Below, in pieces: positions 53,501 to 64,000 of a stretch of DNA of 64,000 nucleotides (position 1 is its first letter; every line of letters starts with the position of its first letter). Origin of the DNA: Ricordea florida. Its lineage: Eukaryota; Cnidaria; Anthozoa; Corallimorpharia; Ricordeidae. The notes under the pieces are model-generated. The model saw nothing but the letters and a program-made list of their open reading frames with translations, did no database searches and was not told the DNA's origin. A program made the translations under genes and the position numbers. The DNA lies in the NCBI GenBank assembly GCA_949710005.1, contig OX453276.1:17380449-17444448 (forward strand), written 5' to 3'.

Positions 53501-56500
53501 TGTACCTGGTAACATGATTTCTTCTTGATGTAGCGGCTAATGCGCTCATTATTTGGCATTTTGACAATTATGTGCCAACCACTTTCGTCTTCTTTTAACA
53601 CTCTTTTGTGCCTTGCCTCTCTAATAGCCCGCTGCAATGGAAATAAAAAGTATAATATTCTAATATTCTTACAGTTTTGAGAGAGTTTCTACTCACGGAA
53701 CATTTATTAAAAGAGAGCAGAGCGTTCTACAGGCAAACTCATTGAAATAAAAATACCTTAATTTTGAAAATACAGCTTTCCATGCCCATTATATTCTTAA
53801 ATGAAAAATTGAATTCCTAGTTTTATAAAATGAATATACGAATATTTTACTTACCTCTTTACTCATATCTTCCATCTAAAAAAAAGAAAAGACGGAAAGA
53901 AACTCATGTTAGTTATGTGATCTAACCTGTTCCAGGCATTTAGATAGTGGGGAGCAAGTTAAATTGTAAGCAATAAGTGCAAAAGAAACATGAGGGGAAA
54001 CAAAAAGGAGGGGAAACTGGGGCATTTTTTTCCTCGTCAATTATTAGTCCATGCCCAGCTTCGTCTGCTCTTCCCCTGTCTGGAACAGGCTAAGGGGGAT
54101 CAAACAATGTCTATATTGCCAGGTTGATTTCTTATCAAAGAAAAGTGCTGGGTTCAAAACCCTGCATCTGGGACTCAAACATGCACTGTTGTAGCTTTGT
54201 CAGTCCCAGCTGCTAGTTTATGATAGCTGGATTCATTTTTCTGCACCAATTCCAAAATGATTAATTTTAAGCCTTGGATTGAAAATGACTTGAATTTTTC
54301 AACCTTTGTATATTGTATGCAAGATATTGTTTTACCTCACTAGTTCTAGTCTCATCATCTTCTTGCTGGAAATAAATAGAAAGTTAAAATATTACTACAA
54401 TGTATAACATTTTTTTCATCAATTTTGAGGTCCTAAAGCTTCCCTTTCAAGGTAACAACAGAGTTGAACCTTTTCTTCCATTTTGGGTTGCAATAGATAG
54501 ACAGCAGACAACAAGGCCACTTTCTTTGTCTTAATTCCACAGATATTGGTACGTACTAACTTTTCATTGATGGAATCAACTTCTGGTCAAGATATATATT
54601 GACTGTGGTTGACACAGTCACAAACTGAATTTGATGGTCTTATTGAATAATGTCTCATTGTGATTTTTCCTTCTAAAAGTAATAAAAAGACAAGTAAGAG
54701 TGACCCTTTTTGTATTTTATTTGTTTTTGTTTGTTTGTATCTCCACTTGTGAACTCGGCTTAGCCAACAGAGGTGCACTTGTTTGGGATGCCACAACAAG
54801 TAAAAAGAAATGATGCATCACTGTATAGTACTCTAGTTAAATAGTAGTGAAACCTTTACCAAAACTATTAGTTCCAGTGTTTGGCAGACACCACACCATA
54901 GTTATTAAATTTTAGGCATTTCGATATTTTATCCACAGGGATTCCATTTTCTGATATGCAGCAGGTCAACAGAAAAAACAACTTCAAAAAGAAAAAATAC
55001 AACAGGTCGTATGGAGACTCACTCACCTCATGAATGTTCTCCTTTTCATTCTAAAAGAAAAATTAATTGGGAAAATAAAACAATAGGTAAACATAAGAAT
55101 AGTTTGTATAGATAATTTCATGATTTGTAATGATATTTGGCATAAATACCACGAGTGATATTTTATTATTATACGTAATTTCACAAGCTGTTAGGTGGGT
55201 GAAATTTGAGACAATTTTGAAATATCACCAGTGGTATTAACGTGTATGATGTAAAATATCACATATCATGCTATTGCTTGTTTATATTACTATCCACAAA
55301 ATGTTTTGTAATTTAAATTCACATGTAGGTATTTAAAATTAAGCTGAAATGTCACTGCTCAAAGCCAATCAAATTGCAAAAATTTCTTGTGTAGTAGTAT
55401 ATAAAGTGCAATTATATAACTGAAGAACTGATTACTATATGTACAGTATTCATGCCCTAGGCTCCACTAGTTGGAAGTAAGGTGGTAAAAATTTCAAAAG
55501 AAGCTATTTCATTAAATTACTAACCTTCTTCTCTTTGTCCCTCCTCAACGATTCATCCAGCTCCTTCTTCTGTTGCAGGAGAAGGTCTCTTCTCTGATAT
55601 TCTCTGTCACTGTAATAAGGATGAGATAAAAATTACTCTTGACAAATATCATTAGCTCTGGATTGTAAATGGAATCAAAATTCTCCAGTGACTGTACCAC
55701 CCATTGCATCCTCTTATTCGATGTACATGTATGTTTGTAAACTTGAGCTTTTAACACTGTCAAAGATAAAAATAACAAAAATAATAATAATAACAACAAC
55801 AACAATAACAATGATCAACAACAAACCGGTAGGATCTTAGTGAGCCCAATGCTGCCTCTCCCCTCTCTAACGCTTCTCTTATTGCTCCTAAATCTTGAAG
55901 GGACTGCCCTGTAATTGCATAAAGGAAATTGACTTTATATACGTGTAGTAATTTATTACATTTATCAAGATGCCATGTAACCTGGTTGCCTTTTCTTAGT
56001 TTACTATTTACTTACATTCTTTATAATGTATATTTTTTTGAAGGAGCAAGCTTTTGATCAGTAAGACAAGACAGAATACCAATGTATTATGCCTTGTGCA
56101 GGGTAAAAAATAAAATCTTTTGTTGAGGAATTTTTTTTAAATCTCACCTGAGAAGCGATCCACAAGAACTGGATTCAGAGGTGACGTTGAGGGGGCAACA
56201 ACAAACACCTCAGAATCCTTACTGTTGTCCCCAAATTTTTGTTTCACTGGAAAGAAATACAAAATCGTCCACATCAAAAATATTACATAGTGATCAACTT
56301 CCAAATAATATATAAACTAAACTATCACTTGACAGTACAAATTATTAAGTAGTCAAGTCTATGGTCAAGTGAGCATTTGATCATGCTGAAGATCTCTGTT
56401 ATTCTTCTTCTCATTTTTTTTCACTTATATAAAATCAATTTTTTTTCATGCATAGAACCTATAGACAAAGCCATGGATAGGTAAGACACAAAAAACCCTC

Positions 56501-59500
56501 TTTCGATCATCTCTCTTTAACTAAAAATGGCAGCCATACATTTACAGTTTTACATGCATTATTTAACATAGATTTATATACTTATGATCTGAAGAATTAT
56601 TTGTTCTATTTTTCACCTGGTAAATACAATTGCAAACAGGTATATCAATGATGTTAATGTAATACAAAATGCTGAGGCACAAAAATTTAACATTGTTTCT
56701 TGACGACTTGATCACAACTATACTAATCACCTTGTCTTCCATTACTTGACTCTGCCATCCCCAACCAAAAATAAACATCATTAGCTTCGGAGATGCCACT
56801 AAGAAGCCTTTGGGAAAACAAGAAACCCTAGATGTTATGTACACATGTTGAAATAGTATTTTTTATTTGCGCTTACTAACTATAAGGAACTATAAATTCT
56901 CTTTACGAATGAATAAATAAACAATAACAAATAAACAATGCAAGAATAGTTACTCTAGCAGTGCAAGGTGTTATTCGTTTAACTTATAATATAGTAAATT
57001 TTAATTATTTAGAAAAATACTTTGCAGTACTTGCATGAGGTTGGATGACTAGGTATCTTAATCAAAACCACTCTCAAGTTGAAATTCTTAGCCAAGTTAT
57101 TCAGAAAGAATGACAAAGCCATTATCATTCCAAATGGATCCATTTTTTTTCATTCAAACAGTGAACTTGCTAGATATTATTCAATGTGGTGTAACCAAAA
57201 ATTTTACGTCTATTTCTATAAATGGGCTTCGCCTCACACCATCCAAGTAGTGATGCCCACCATAAAAGTCACGCCTTCTGTTTTATATCTCTATATGTGG
57301 TATGGGTTTTAAATTTATGCAGTGATACACTCAACATTCTAGTTTATAAAAAGACTAAAATTTTCAATTAGAATTAGTGTTTGTAGTGACCTTGCAAGAT
57401 GACTATCATTTCCTTGACGTGACATTACCACTAAAACAATTATCTTTCCATCTTGAGAAGCTTGATGGCATATCTACATGATTACAAATTGAATAAAAAA
57501 AATAATATTAAATAAATATAGTTTAACTAGCCCTTGCCTTCTTTGTTCACCTCAAGGGAAATTAATTTTTGCACTATAATAATAGTGAAACATACGACAA
57601 CACACTCGGGAAAAGTGAATCTTGACTGACCAGTGCTGGAAACAAAACCAATAATCGTTGACAAAATTGTTGAGACATTATACTTATTTTAAGTAGCATA
57701 ACTTCAAAGAACAGAACAATCCACACTCCTCCTGGGCTCCATTCAAAATTTGGGTGTTTGATGCTTTGCCTATGGTACCTTGAACTGCAGCACAACATTG
57801 CATGGGGGGGAAGGGAAGGGAAGGCTTTATTTTCTCCTTTTGAAGTCAGTAAAATGCCAGGAAGGCCCTTTAGGACAAAGAAAAGTGTCTCAACTAATTT
57901 GTTGTCAATTGAAGGTGGAGGTCGACATCATTTTTTCTCTTGTTCATGTTTTTATTTTATCATTTCATCTTACACCATGTGATTATAATATTGGATTCTG
58001 TTATTTCTAGGTAAAAAATATATGCTGATTAAAACAATAACAACCAAGCACCATTGAGTGATGTTAAGTATTAACAAACCTCTTCGAAAGACATATTCAA
58101 AAACACGGGCAAACCTCCCATGTTCTGTTGCCTGAGGGTTCTCTCACAGATCATCTGTTCCCCCGTTCGTTCTAATTCTGTAATTGCTGAAAATTGCAAA
58201 GATTAACTTAAGGTCAATTTATTACAGATTCCCAACATTCTAAAAGTGATCTTTATAGATTTTTGCGTCTGGTTTAGTAACGAACATTGATCTGCTAATT
58301 CACACAAGTACATGAAATGTTGACTACACCTCAGTACATTGTAACTGTTTTGATCATGATCCAGCATGTATCAAATCTCCTTAAAAGACCCTTGGTCTCC
58401 ATGACAAAGGTAGAAAAGAAGAAGGCTATACTCTTACAGCTATAGCACAGAAGTAAGCACACATTTTGATGTCAAAACCTTTTTTTAAATTGAATGTGAA
58501 TTTCAAAGATTACAGAGAACAATATTATTATCAGCCTAGTACCATTGTTAAGGGACAATCCATCTTCAAGAAGACCAACTTGACTGGTATTACGACTCAC
58601 TGTTCCCACTGAAAAGACAACAAATGTGAATCAATACGAGGAGAAAATAAAGCAAACATATTATTATGTATTACTTGCATTTGGTTCACTCTCAACTCCC
58701 TGTTTACCCCTTTCACAGAGATACTTTTGGGTCTTAACAGAGGCAGGGGGTGGGGGAAGGATATATCAAAAGATACATGTACCTGTTTCCCAATCCTCTT
58801 CGCGAGATGGGTCAGCTGACGTCAATGCTATATGAGACCAAGTATAACATTACACATTTTGTAAAACACCAAAACTATAACATGTACAGAATTATAACAA
58901 ATGATTTTGGAACAGAGGCTATCTTTTTCTTCCACATGTAGGATTGCAATGCTAGGTGTAATCAGTACATGGTCACTATATAAGGCAGTGGTTTTCTACT
59001 CATAAGACAGCTGCACTGGATGTAGCAACACATGTCAATATAAGATCCCAAATTTATTGCCAAAACTGTCTCTCTTTAATATTTTTTTTAAAATAACAAC
59101 TACTGACTAATAAGTTTGATAATGTGACTTAATATTTAAAAAATGTGCTCCAGGAGAAAGTGGTATGAGCCTGGTGCTCTCCTCCCAGTGACATTTTGGT
59201 GGTCCAGCATAATAAGATAAATTTCACTTTTTTTGTAGAAAAGAAATAAACAAAATTAATATTAAGTGTATAAAAAAATGTGGGTACCTTAAAGTTTCTT
59301 AAAAGCTAGAATTGGTGGGGCTAGAGGTGAGCAAGAAAGCTGCTTGCTTTCAGGTCAGCAAGCACTGCAAGACTTGAAACAGCCTCGCATTAAATTTTTC
59401 GCTTTAGATAATGCCCATTAGGAATGTCTCGTAAATTGTGTACTAGTACTTCACAGTGTATAGCTACTAGATATTATTGTATAAATAAACTGACCACATT

Positions 59501-62254
59501 TTTCATAACAGCTGATATTCCAATAACATGAACCTAATATTTATAGCCAATTTTACAATATTTACCTGAAGTAACTGGTAAGATACTTGAAATAGATGAC
59601 AGAGCTGATGACACAACACTGGTACTAGAAACAGACGGGATTACACTTGTGGAAACAGACCTACACATAGCAACACTTATAACAGGTAACACAGCACTGG
59701 TTACAACGGTGGTAGTTGACAAAGACGTACCAACACTGGTGACAACAGATGGGACAATAATTGGTGGAGCACAAGTAGTGACAAAAGAGGGAATAAAACT
59801 TGATGAAACAGAAAAAACAGAAGGCACAACATGTGTGGAAACAGGTGGTAAAACAGTAGTCACAACTGATGAGACAACAATAGACGATGGGACATTGGGA
59901 TGAGTTGATGAAGCTGTTGTTGCTGTAGCTGTTGATGAAGCTGTAGCTCTAGCTGTTGATGTAGCTGTAGCTGTTGATATGCCAGTAGGTAAAGTGCCTG
60001 AAATAAAATCCATTAAAACCAAGAATAAGTAATATTGTCATATAAACTTACACAGAAAGAAACCAGTTATATTTAAGTGATTCTGTTGGCCAATCAAGCA
60101 AATGTTTATTCCACTCTGTCACTAAGTAGCTATTAAGTCACTTCTGTCAAGAGGATTTAACACCAATTAAAGACAAAAAAAAAATTAAAAAAGTAATGAA
60201 TTTAAAATAATACTAATAAAATTATTAAGACCTAACATTTCAACCCATATACATCTTGAAAGTTCTTGTCTTACAGAGAGTACCTAAAACAAGGGCATAA
60301 AAGATATAAGTATTCTCTCTTTTGTGATCAATTCATTAATTCTCACAACCTAGCTTATCTCTTGATAATGTATGTATCCTGTTAGGAGAAAATTGGTGTT
60401 GGTCACTATTGGGACTTAAACGGTTAAAGGAAGCTTTGGTCACATGATCTCGAGGTGCTAGTGGCCTTTGGAACAAAAGGCGATAAGCAGTGGGGGGGGG
60501 CGGGGGGGGGGGGGGAAGAGAAATGATTGGAACAGAATTTCAAATTCACCAGCCCCCAAGATCAAAATCATAAGCAAAGAAATGCAGGGCACCTTAATTG
60601 CCTAGTGGCTCCGTGAAAATTGCAAAATTAGAATTTTGGTCATCACATATATTTTGAATATAAAAGTTTATGATAAAATGTCTACCAGTGCACTGTGTCA
60701 ATGGTAGGTCCATAATGACTTGTTATCGATTTATCTTTTAGTTAAAGATAAGTACCAAAAGGGACGAACTCTTACTTGAAGAAGTTTGCCCGAATCGGAA
60801 ATAAAACTTTTTACTCCGGGACTGGGCGAAGATCCTAAAAAACTCCCTGCCACCCGGCACTCTGCCAGCCATTATCTTTTCCATGTCGTGCCCTTTTTTT
60901 TTGGATTTGTAGCATCGAATTCTAAGAAGAAAAATAATACATACATGTGTTAAAGCTTTAAAGTTGTTGATAATCTTAGTTACAGTATGATTTCATAACA
61001 TCAGATCAAATAAAGTTTTTCTCAATTTTAAAATCTCTCATGGCCATCTCGATACAAAATGTTGAGTTCCCATCGTTCCGTCGCTTGTGGGTCGGTCGGT
61101 CGGGCAAAAATAAATGAACATGCAAATAGCTTGTCAAAGGCCACAGGCAGCGATGGCGAGGAGAACGACCGTTCATTCGTCCCCAGTTTTCTTTGGGTTT
61201 TCCTTAAACCACAGGTTACCCAAGCTTGAAATCTGAGTATCGTCATAACCGTCGAATATGGTTGTGTTAGAGTATCACACGTGGAAAGGGCGATAAATCG
61301 GCTCGATAGCCGCTCATAATAGGCCTGACTGAGCGTGTTCTATATTTTTAATAAGAGAGACAGTGTCTACATAAGAAAAGACGAAGATGGGAAATAAGAA
61401 CAACGACAACAACTTAATTGACCCCTTAAACATAAAAAAGACGAAATTTGCATCCAGTAATAATTTTTAAAGGTAGCCTGCGTAGCATGGTGCCCTCGCC
61501 CTCCTTTATTATTTGGTGCGCCCAACCAAAACCGCCATGCTACGCAGGCTGGCTAAAAGGGGGTGTTGACTTCCTGAAAAAATGCGGACAAGGCACTTGC
61601 CCGCAAGAAACATCCCTCCTGAATTTAGTGACTGTACATTTCTAGCGTTTCAGCTTCTTTTGAAAATAAAAAAAGTGGTTGGTAAATTCGAATGTAGGTG
61701 AACTCGTACAGCATGTGCTCGTCTCGGTGATCAATCGTTTCTGACCAAACTCGCATCAAACAGTGGAAGCAATCCATTGTTTTCTGGGACGACGAAAAAC
61801 TCATTATTTGAAACGGTATTGTTAACACTAATAACTATAGATGGTTCGATCGCTTATGCTCCGGGACGTAATGAGCCATAATCATGATACATGTAGTTTC
61901 TATTCGTATTCAACGAGATGCAAACAAATTCGGGTATTCTGGCCTATTTATTGGTATAAAGCCTAACCGTCTATAGAGTTACCTTGTAAAGTCAGCAAGA
62001 GCCAGTTGAGGGAAGTTCTTCCTAATGATATCCTTAACATTCCTCGGTGTGTGGTTCCTTGCTACATTCACATCTTTCACACGACCTTCTCTGTTCAAAA
62101 GGTCCCATTGCCGGCCTTTGGGAGTCTTCCCGGGATTTTTGTCAATCCAAACAAAAGTGAGCTGTTTCTCCGTTCCAGGAACAATTTCACCACTATTAGC
62201 ATATTCTGGAGATGATGGAATCTCGTCACCACTGCTGACTAGCAACGCCATCAT
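50582..62254 (-). CDS. UBX-like domain protein, about 17 exons
   Basis: Exons on minus: 62254-61983, 60921-60776, 59997-59566, 58827-58783, 58608-58543, 58186-58115, 56246-56148, 55908-55827, 55609-55525, 55050-55027, 54365-54336, 53875-53855, 53631-53506, 53269-~53144, 51476-51441, 51256-51206 and 50664-50582, all with GT-AG. No stops occur and phases agree except at ~53144, where the donor is uncertain. The N-terminal ~135 residues are unknown (HTPRNVKDIIRKNFPQLA, GRVPGGREFFRIFAQSRSKK). A Ser/Thr/Val-rich stretch of ~140 follows, then a charged coiled coil (REYQRRDLLLQQKKELDESL). Next is a ubiquitin-like fold (GWHIIVKMPNNERISRYIKK, AVYDWVGHSDDRPLFFTL) and a nuclear-signal-like tail (KTKKKRKRRKKAK). 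The coiled coil and fold resemble the N-terminal half of G2E3/HECT-like animal proteins, but no HECT domain follows. A ubiquitin-related role is inference. Confidence 0.65.
60491..60515 (+). repeat. Poly-G tract
   Basis: Nine G, one C and about fifteen G lie in an intron, with G-quadruplex potential. Confidence 0.8.
61475..61550. mobile_element. 76-bp MITE with AGCCTGCGTAGCATGG ends
   Basis: The 16-bp perfect inverted repeats AGCCTGCGTAGCATGG and CCATGCTACGCAGGCT surround a 44-bp centre. It lies in an intron of the UBX-like gene. Confidence 0.7.
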
Positions 62255-62771
62255 CGAACTGTGGAAAGAAAGATAGGCGAGGTGTACTCCGCTTTAATAT
62301 TTGATCGTAATAGAACGCCTATTGTAATGGGAACATGACAAGTTTCTATTGTTTATTATTATAAAGGGCGGAAATAAGTCACTTATGAATAAAAGAACAT
62401 TTATGCACCACTAAAGGTCCTAAAGATGCCAAAGACAACTGAAAGCAGTTTACAAGTAAAATGTAAAATAAGAAATTTTAAAAATTGCTCTTTAATAAGG
62501 TCGCAGATTTTTTTCCATCACAAAGCCAAATCTTCGCCGTGTACACGTCGAATTCTAATGCTGTCTCAAAACACTATTGAAACTTCTTCAATAACTATCA
62601 CGTATTGATCATTTGTTTTTAAAACTGACATTTCCTCACAAAGGTGTGATGATCCTGTTTCAAAGACACACGCCAATGTGAATGGCTGTGTTTTCACTAG
62701 GCCGATTAACTAGCTGAACATTCTATGATAACTCGTAAGATTAAAATTACAAATCCGCGCAACTTTCAAAA
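62255..62771. promoter_or_regulatory. Divergent intergenic region
   Basis: It lies between the first codon of the minus-strand UBX-like gene and a candidate plus-strand first exon. Promoters are inferred from position only; no TATA or other motif is convincing. Confidence 0.3.
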
Positions 62772-62852
62772 ATGGCGGGAGAGGATGCGCCTTTAATGAG
62801 TTCACTGGCGCTATATTTTGAATTGACTCTGCATGCCGACGCTGTGAAAAAG
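62772..62852 (+). CDS. Candidate first coding exon, unknown gene
   Basis: An ATG in a good context (AAAATGGCGG) opens 27 codons with a Leu-rich start (MSSLALYFELTLHADAVKK), followed by GTAAGG in phase 0. No second exon of the same frame is certain before the window ends. It is oriented away from the UBX-like gene. Confidence 0.4.
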
Positions 62853-63223
62853 GTAAGGCCGTGGACGAGGGATCTGATACGAGGTTTTGTTTCGAAAGAA
62901 CCACGAGGCGAGCGTCTGGAAAATAATTTTGCCAGATTGTTCTGGCAGTCATCTGTCAGTACACGCGATGCGATTGGCTGCGGTATTTGTCGGGACAAGT
63001 TAAACCATCTTGCAAGGTAGTACAACTCTGCGTGAGTTTCCCGTAGAAAAGGCGAGAAAACCCGTTGTTTTTCCTTGTGAAAACAGTTGGTATTGTTAAC
63101 TCGCTGAACACTAGACAAAGTGTTTTCACTGTATTTCCGGACTTTTCTGACTTTATCTAGCTAAAATTGTCCTAGTGAAAGCACGACCAATATCTTCATT
63201 TCTGGTAAAGATTTCGCGCGAAA

Positions 63224-63300
63224 ATGTCAGGATTGAGTTCGTTCCTTTGCGAGATGGTTGATGCAAGTAATGTGGACACCAGCTTATTTTGTCCAATCTG
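63224..63300 (+). CDS. Candidate first coding exon, second unknown transcript
   Basis: ATG 63224 opens 25 codons plus two bases (MSGLSSFLCEMVDASNVDTS) ending at a good donor, GTAAGA. It may be an alternative first exon of the gene starting at 62772 or a separate one. The rest would lie beyond or near the window end. Confidence 0.35.
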
Positions 63301-63327
63301 GTAAGAAGAAATTGACAGATTAAGGGA

Positions 63328-63640
63328 GCAACTTTAGAATACCCCCCACTTCATTTACATGTGTCTTTTTTTTTTAACAAACGAGGCATATCACAAGTTG
63401 GAAAATGTGCTTGCAAAACATTTAATCCAGAGAAGATGAGATCGAAGCTAGATTCGGTACACGGCGGAAATCTAGTGGTGATTAAGAAAAATCACTCTTT
63501 TTCCTGCCAATACTTAGATAATACTTATTCTCCAATCTGCTCCAATCTGGCTAAACTTTAGAATACCCCGCCACTTCATTAACATACTGATGAATAACAA
63601 TACAGTCCATTGTGATATGCCTCGTTTTTTAAAAGAAACC
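63328..63640. repeat. Short direct and inverted repeats
   Basis: AACTTTAGAATACCCC followed by CCACTTCATT occurs at 63328-63357 and 63552-63582. AACAAACGAGGCATATCACA (63377) has an imperfect inverted partner at 63615 (TGATATGCCTCGTTTTTT). This is probably a small non-autonomous element. Confidence 0.45.
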
Positions 63641-63710
63641 AAAAAAAAAACCGTGGTCATTTTCATGTCTCGCGTGTTTCCCTCAAAAGGACAAGAAAAA
63701 GGATACACTC

Positions 63711-63830
63711 AGGGTTCGCACGCACCTTGAAAGTCCTTGAAAGTCCTTGAATCTCAAAATAAAAATTCAAGGCCTTGAAAGTCCTTCAAAATTGCAGTCA
63801 GTGCTGGAAAGTCCTTGAAATTTGTAGCTA
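63711..63830. repeat. CTTGAAAGTCCTTGAA-type dispersed repeat
   Basis: GTCCTTGAA occurs several times in tandem-like fashion after GGTTCGCACGCACCTTGAAA. I know this motif from ends of invertebrate DNA transposons, but the family is not determined here. Confidence 0.45.
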
Positions 63831-64000
63831 ATTTCATCTAACTTAGATTCTAGAGTGCCTTATATGAAAATATATTCTAATGGCAGAAATGTAGCAACAC
63901 GTAATATGTTGTGGATGAACTCAAAAAGACATGGACTTTTAGCTGTCTGTTAGCTGGGCACAATCGCTACTGTGAGAAGCTGAACATCCTTTGATTTTGC

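Noticed and set aside
55545-55811. Minus frame beginning with a poly-Leu stretch
   Set aside because: The Leu run comes from an AAT/AAC microsatellite in an intron; only 55525-55609 is exon.
57079-57312. 77-residue plus frame
   Set aside because: It has no splice signals, no domain and AT-biased composition within an intron of the UBX-like gene.
59649-59903. 84-residue plus frame rich in Thr
   Set aside because: It is antisense to the Ser/Thr-rich exon 3 of the UBX-like gene.
62747-63118. 123-residue minus frame at the right edge
   Set aside because: It overlaps the better supported plus-strand exon and lacks any recognisable domain or donor.

Overview
This window is eukaryotic, most likely from a cnidarian (anthozoan or stony-coral type). 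It is AT-rich, its genes carry GT-AG introns in consistent phase, and the mobile elements are animal families: a Penelope-like element, a Helentron, an ISL2EU-type transposon, pogo, a Mag-like Ty3/gypsy element, a CR1/L2-like LINE and MITEs. The species assignment is inference. I see no rRNA, tRNA or CRISPR.

Region 1 (about 1-24,600) is a minus-strand BEN-domain gene whose coding sequence is split by a ~20.5 kb ISL2EU/IS4EU-type transposon (1125-21642, AT target duplication). Its two genes converge, a spliced THAP-DDE transposase (+) and a SWIM/YqaJ nuclease (-), and both start from near-identical 16-nt first exons inside the two ends. A ~12 kb Helentron (8503-20570) sits in a coding exon of the nuclease gene. 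It encodes OTU, Rep, helicase and endonuclease domains with a 2A peptide near the N-terminus, plus an RPA-like protein. A Penelope-like element with three hammerhead ribozymes (1309-5039) lies in the left end, flanked by an exact-looking 152-bp target duplication. Smaller inverted-repeat elements follow at 22.4-23.6 kb.

Region 2 (about 25,700-46,120) is a second nest. A minus-strand gene that I compare with the DUF7869 family is cut by a pogo/Tigger-type element (26397-44884, TA duplication). Inside the pogo transposase exon sits a Ty3/gypsy element (27360-33251, 152-bp LTRs), which carries a 5'-truncated LINE. Further along, the pogo element holds an 11 kb TTAA-flanked DNA transposon (33365-44325). 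That transposon has a seven-exon gene with a DDE-like core, a homeodomain-like helix region and a peptidase-like C-terminus, a convergent small HTH gene, and an F-box/LRR reading frame. The seven-exon gene is disabled by a MITE with 8-bp duplications in exon 1 and by stop codons. I do not recognise its superfamily, so it is my best candidate for something undescribed.

Region 3 (46,120-64,000) opens with a large foldback element rich in CGAGCTCG palindromes. It then carries an apparently intact minus-strand gene of about 17 exons (50582-62254) with a Ser/Thr-rich region, a coiled coil, a UBX-like ubiquitin fold and a basic tail. At the right edge are two possible plus-strand first exons and a simple dispersed repeat. 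The order of insertions can be read directly, because the host frames read through when each insert and one target copy are removed.
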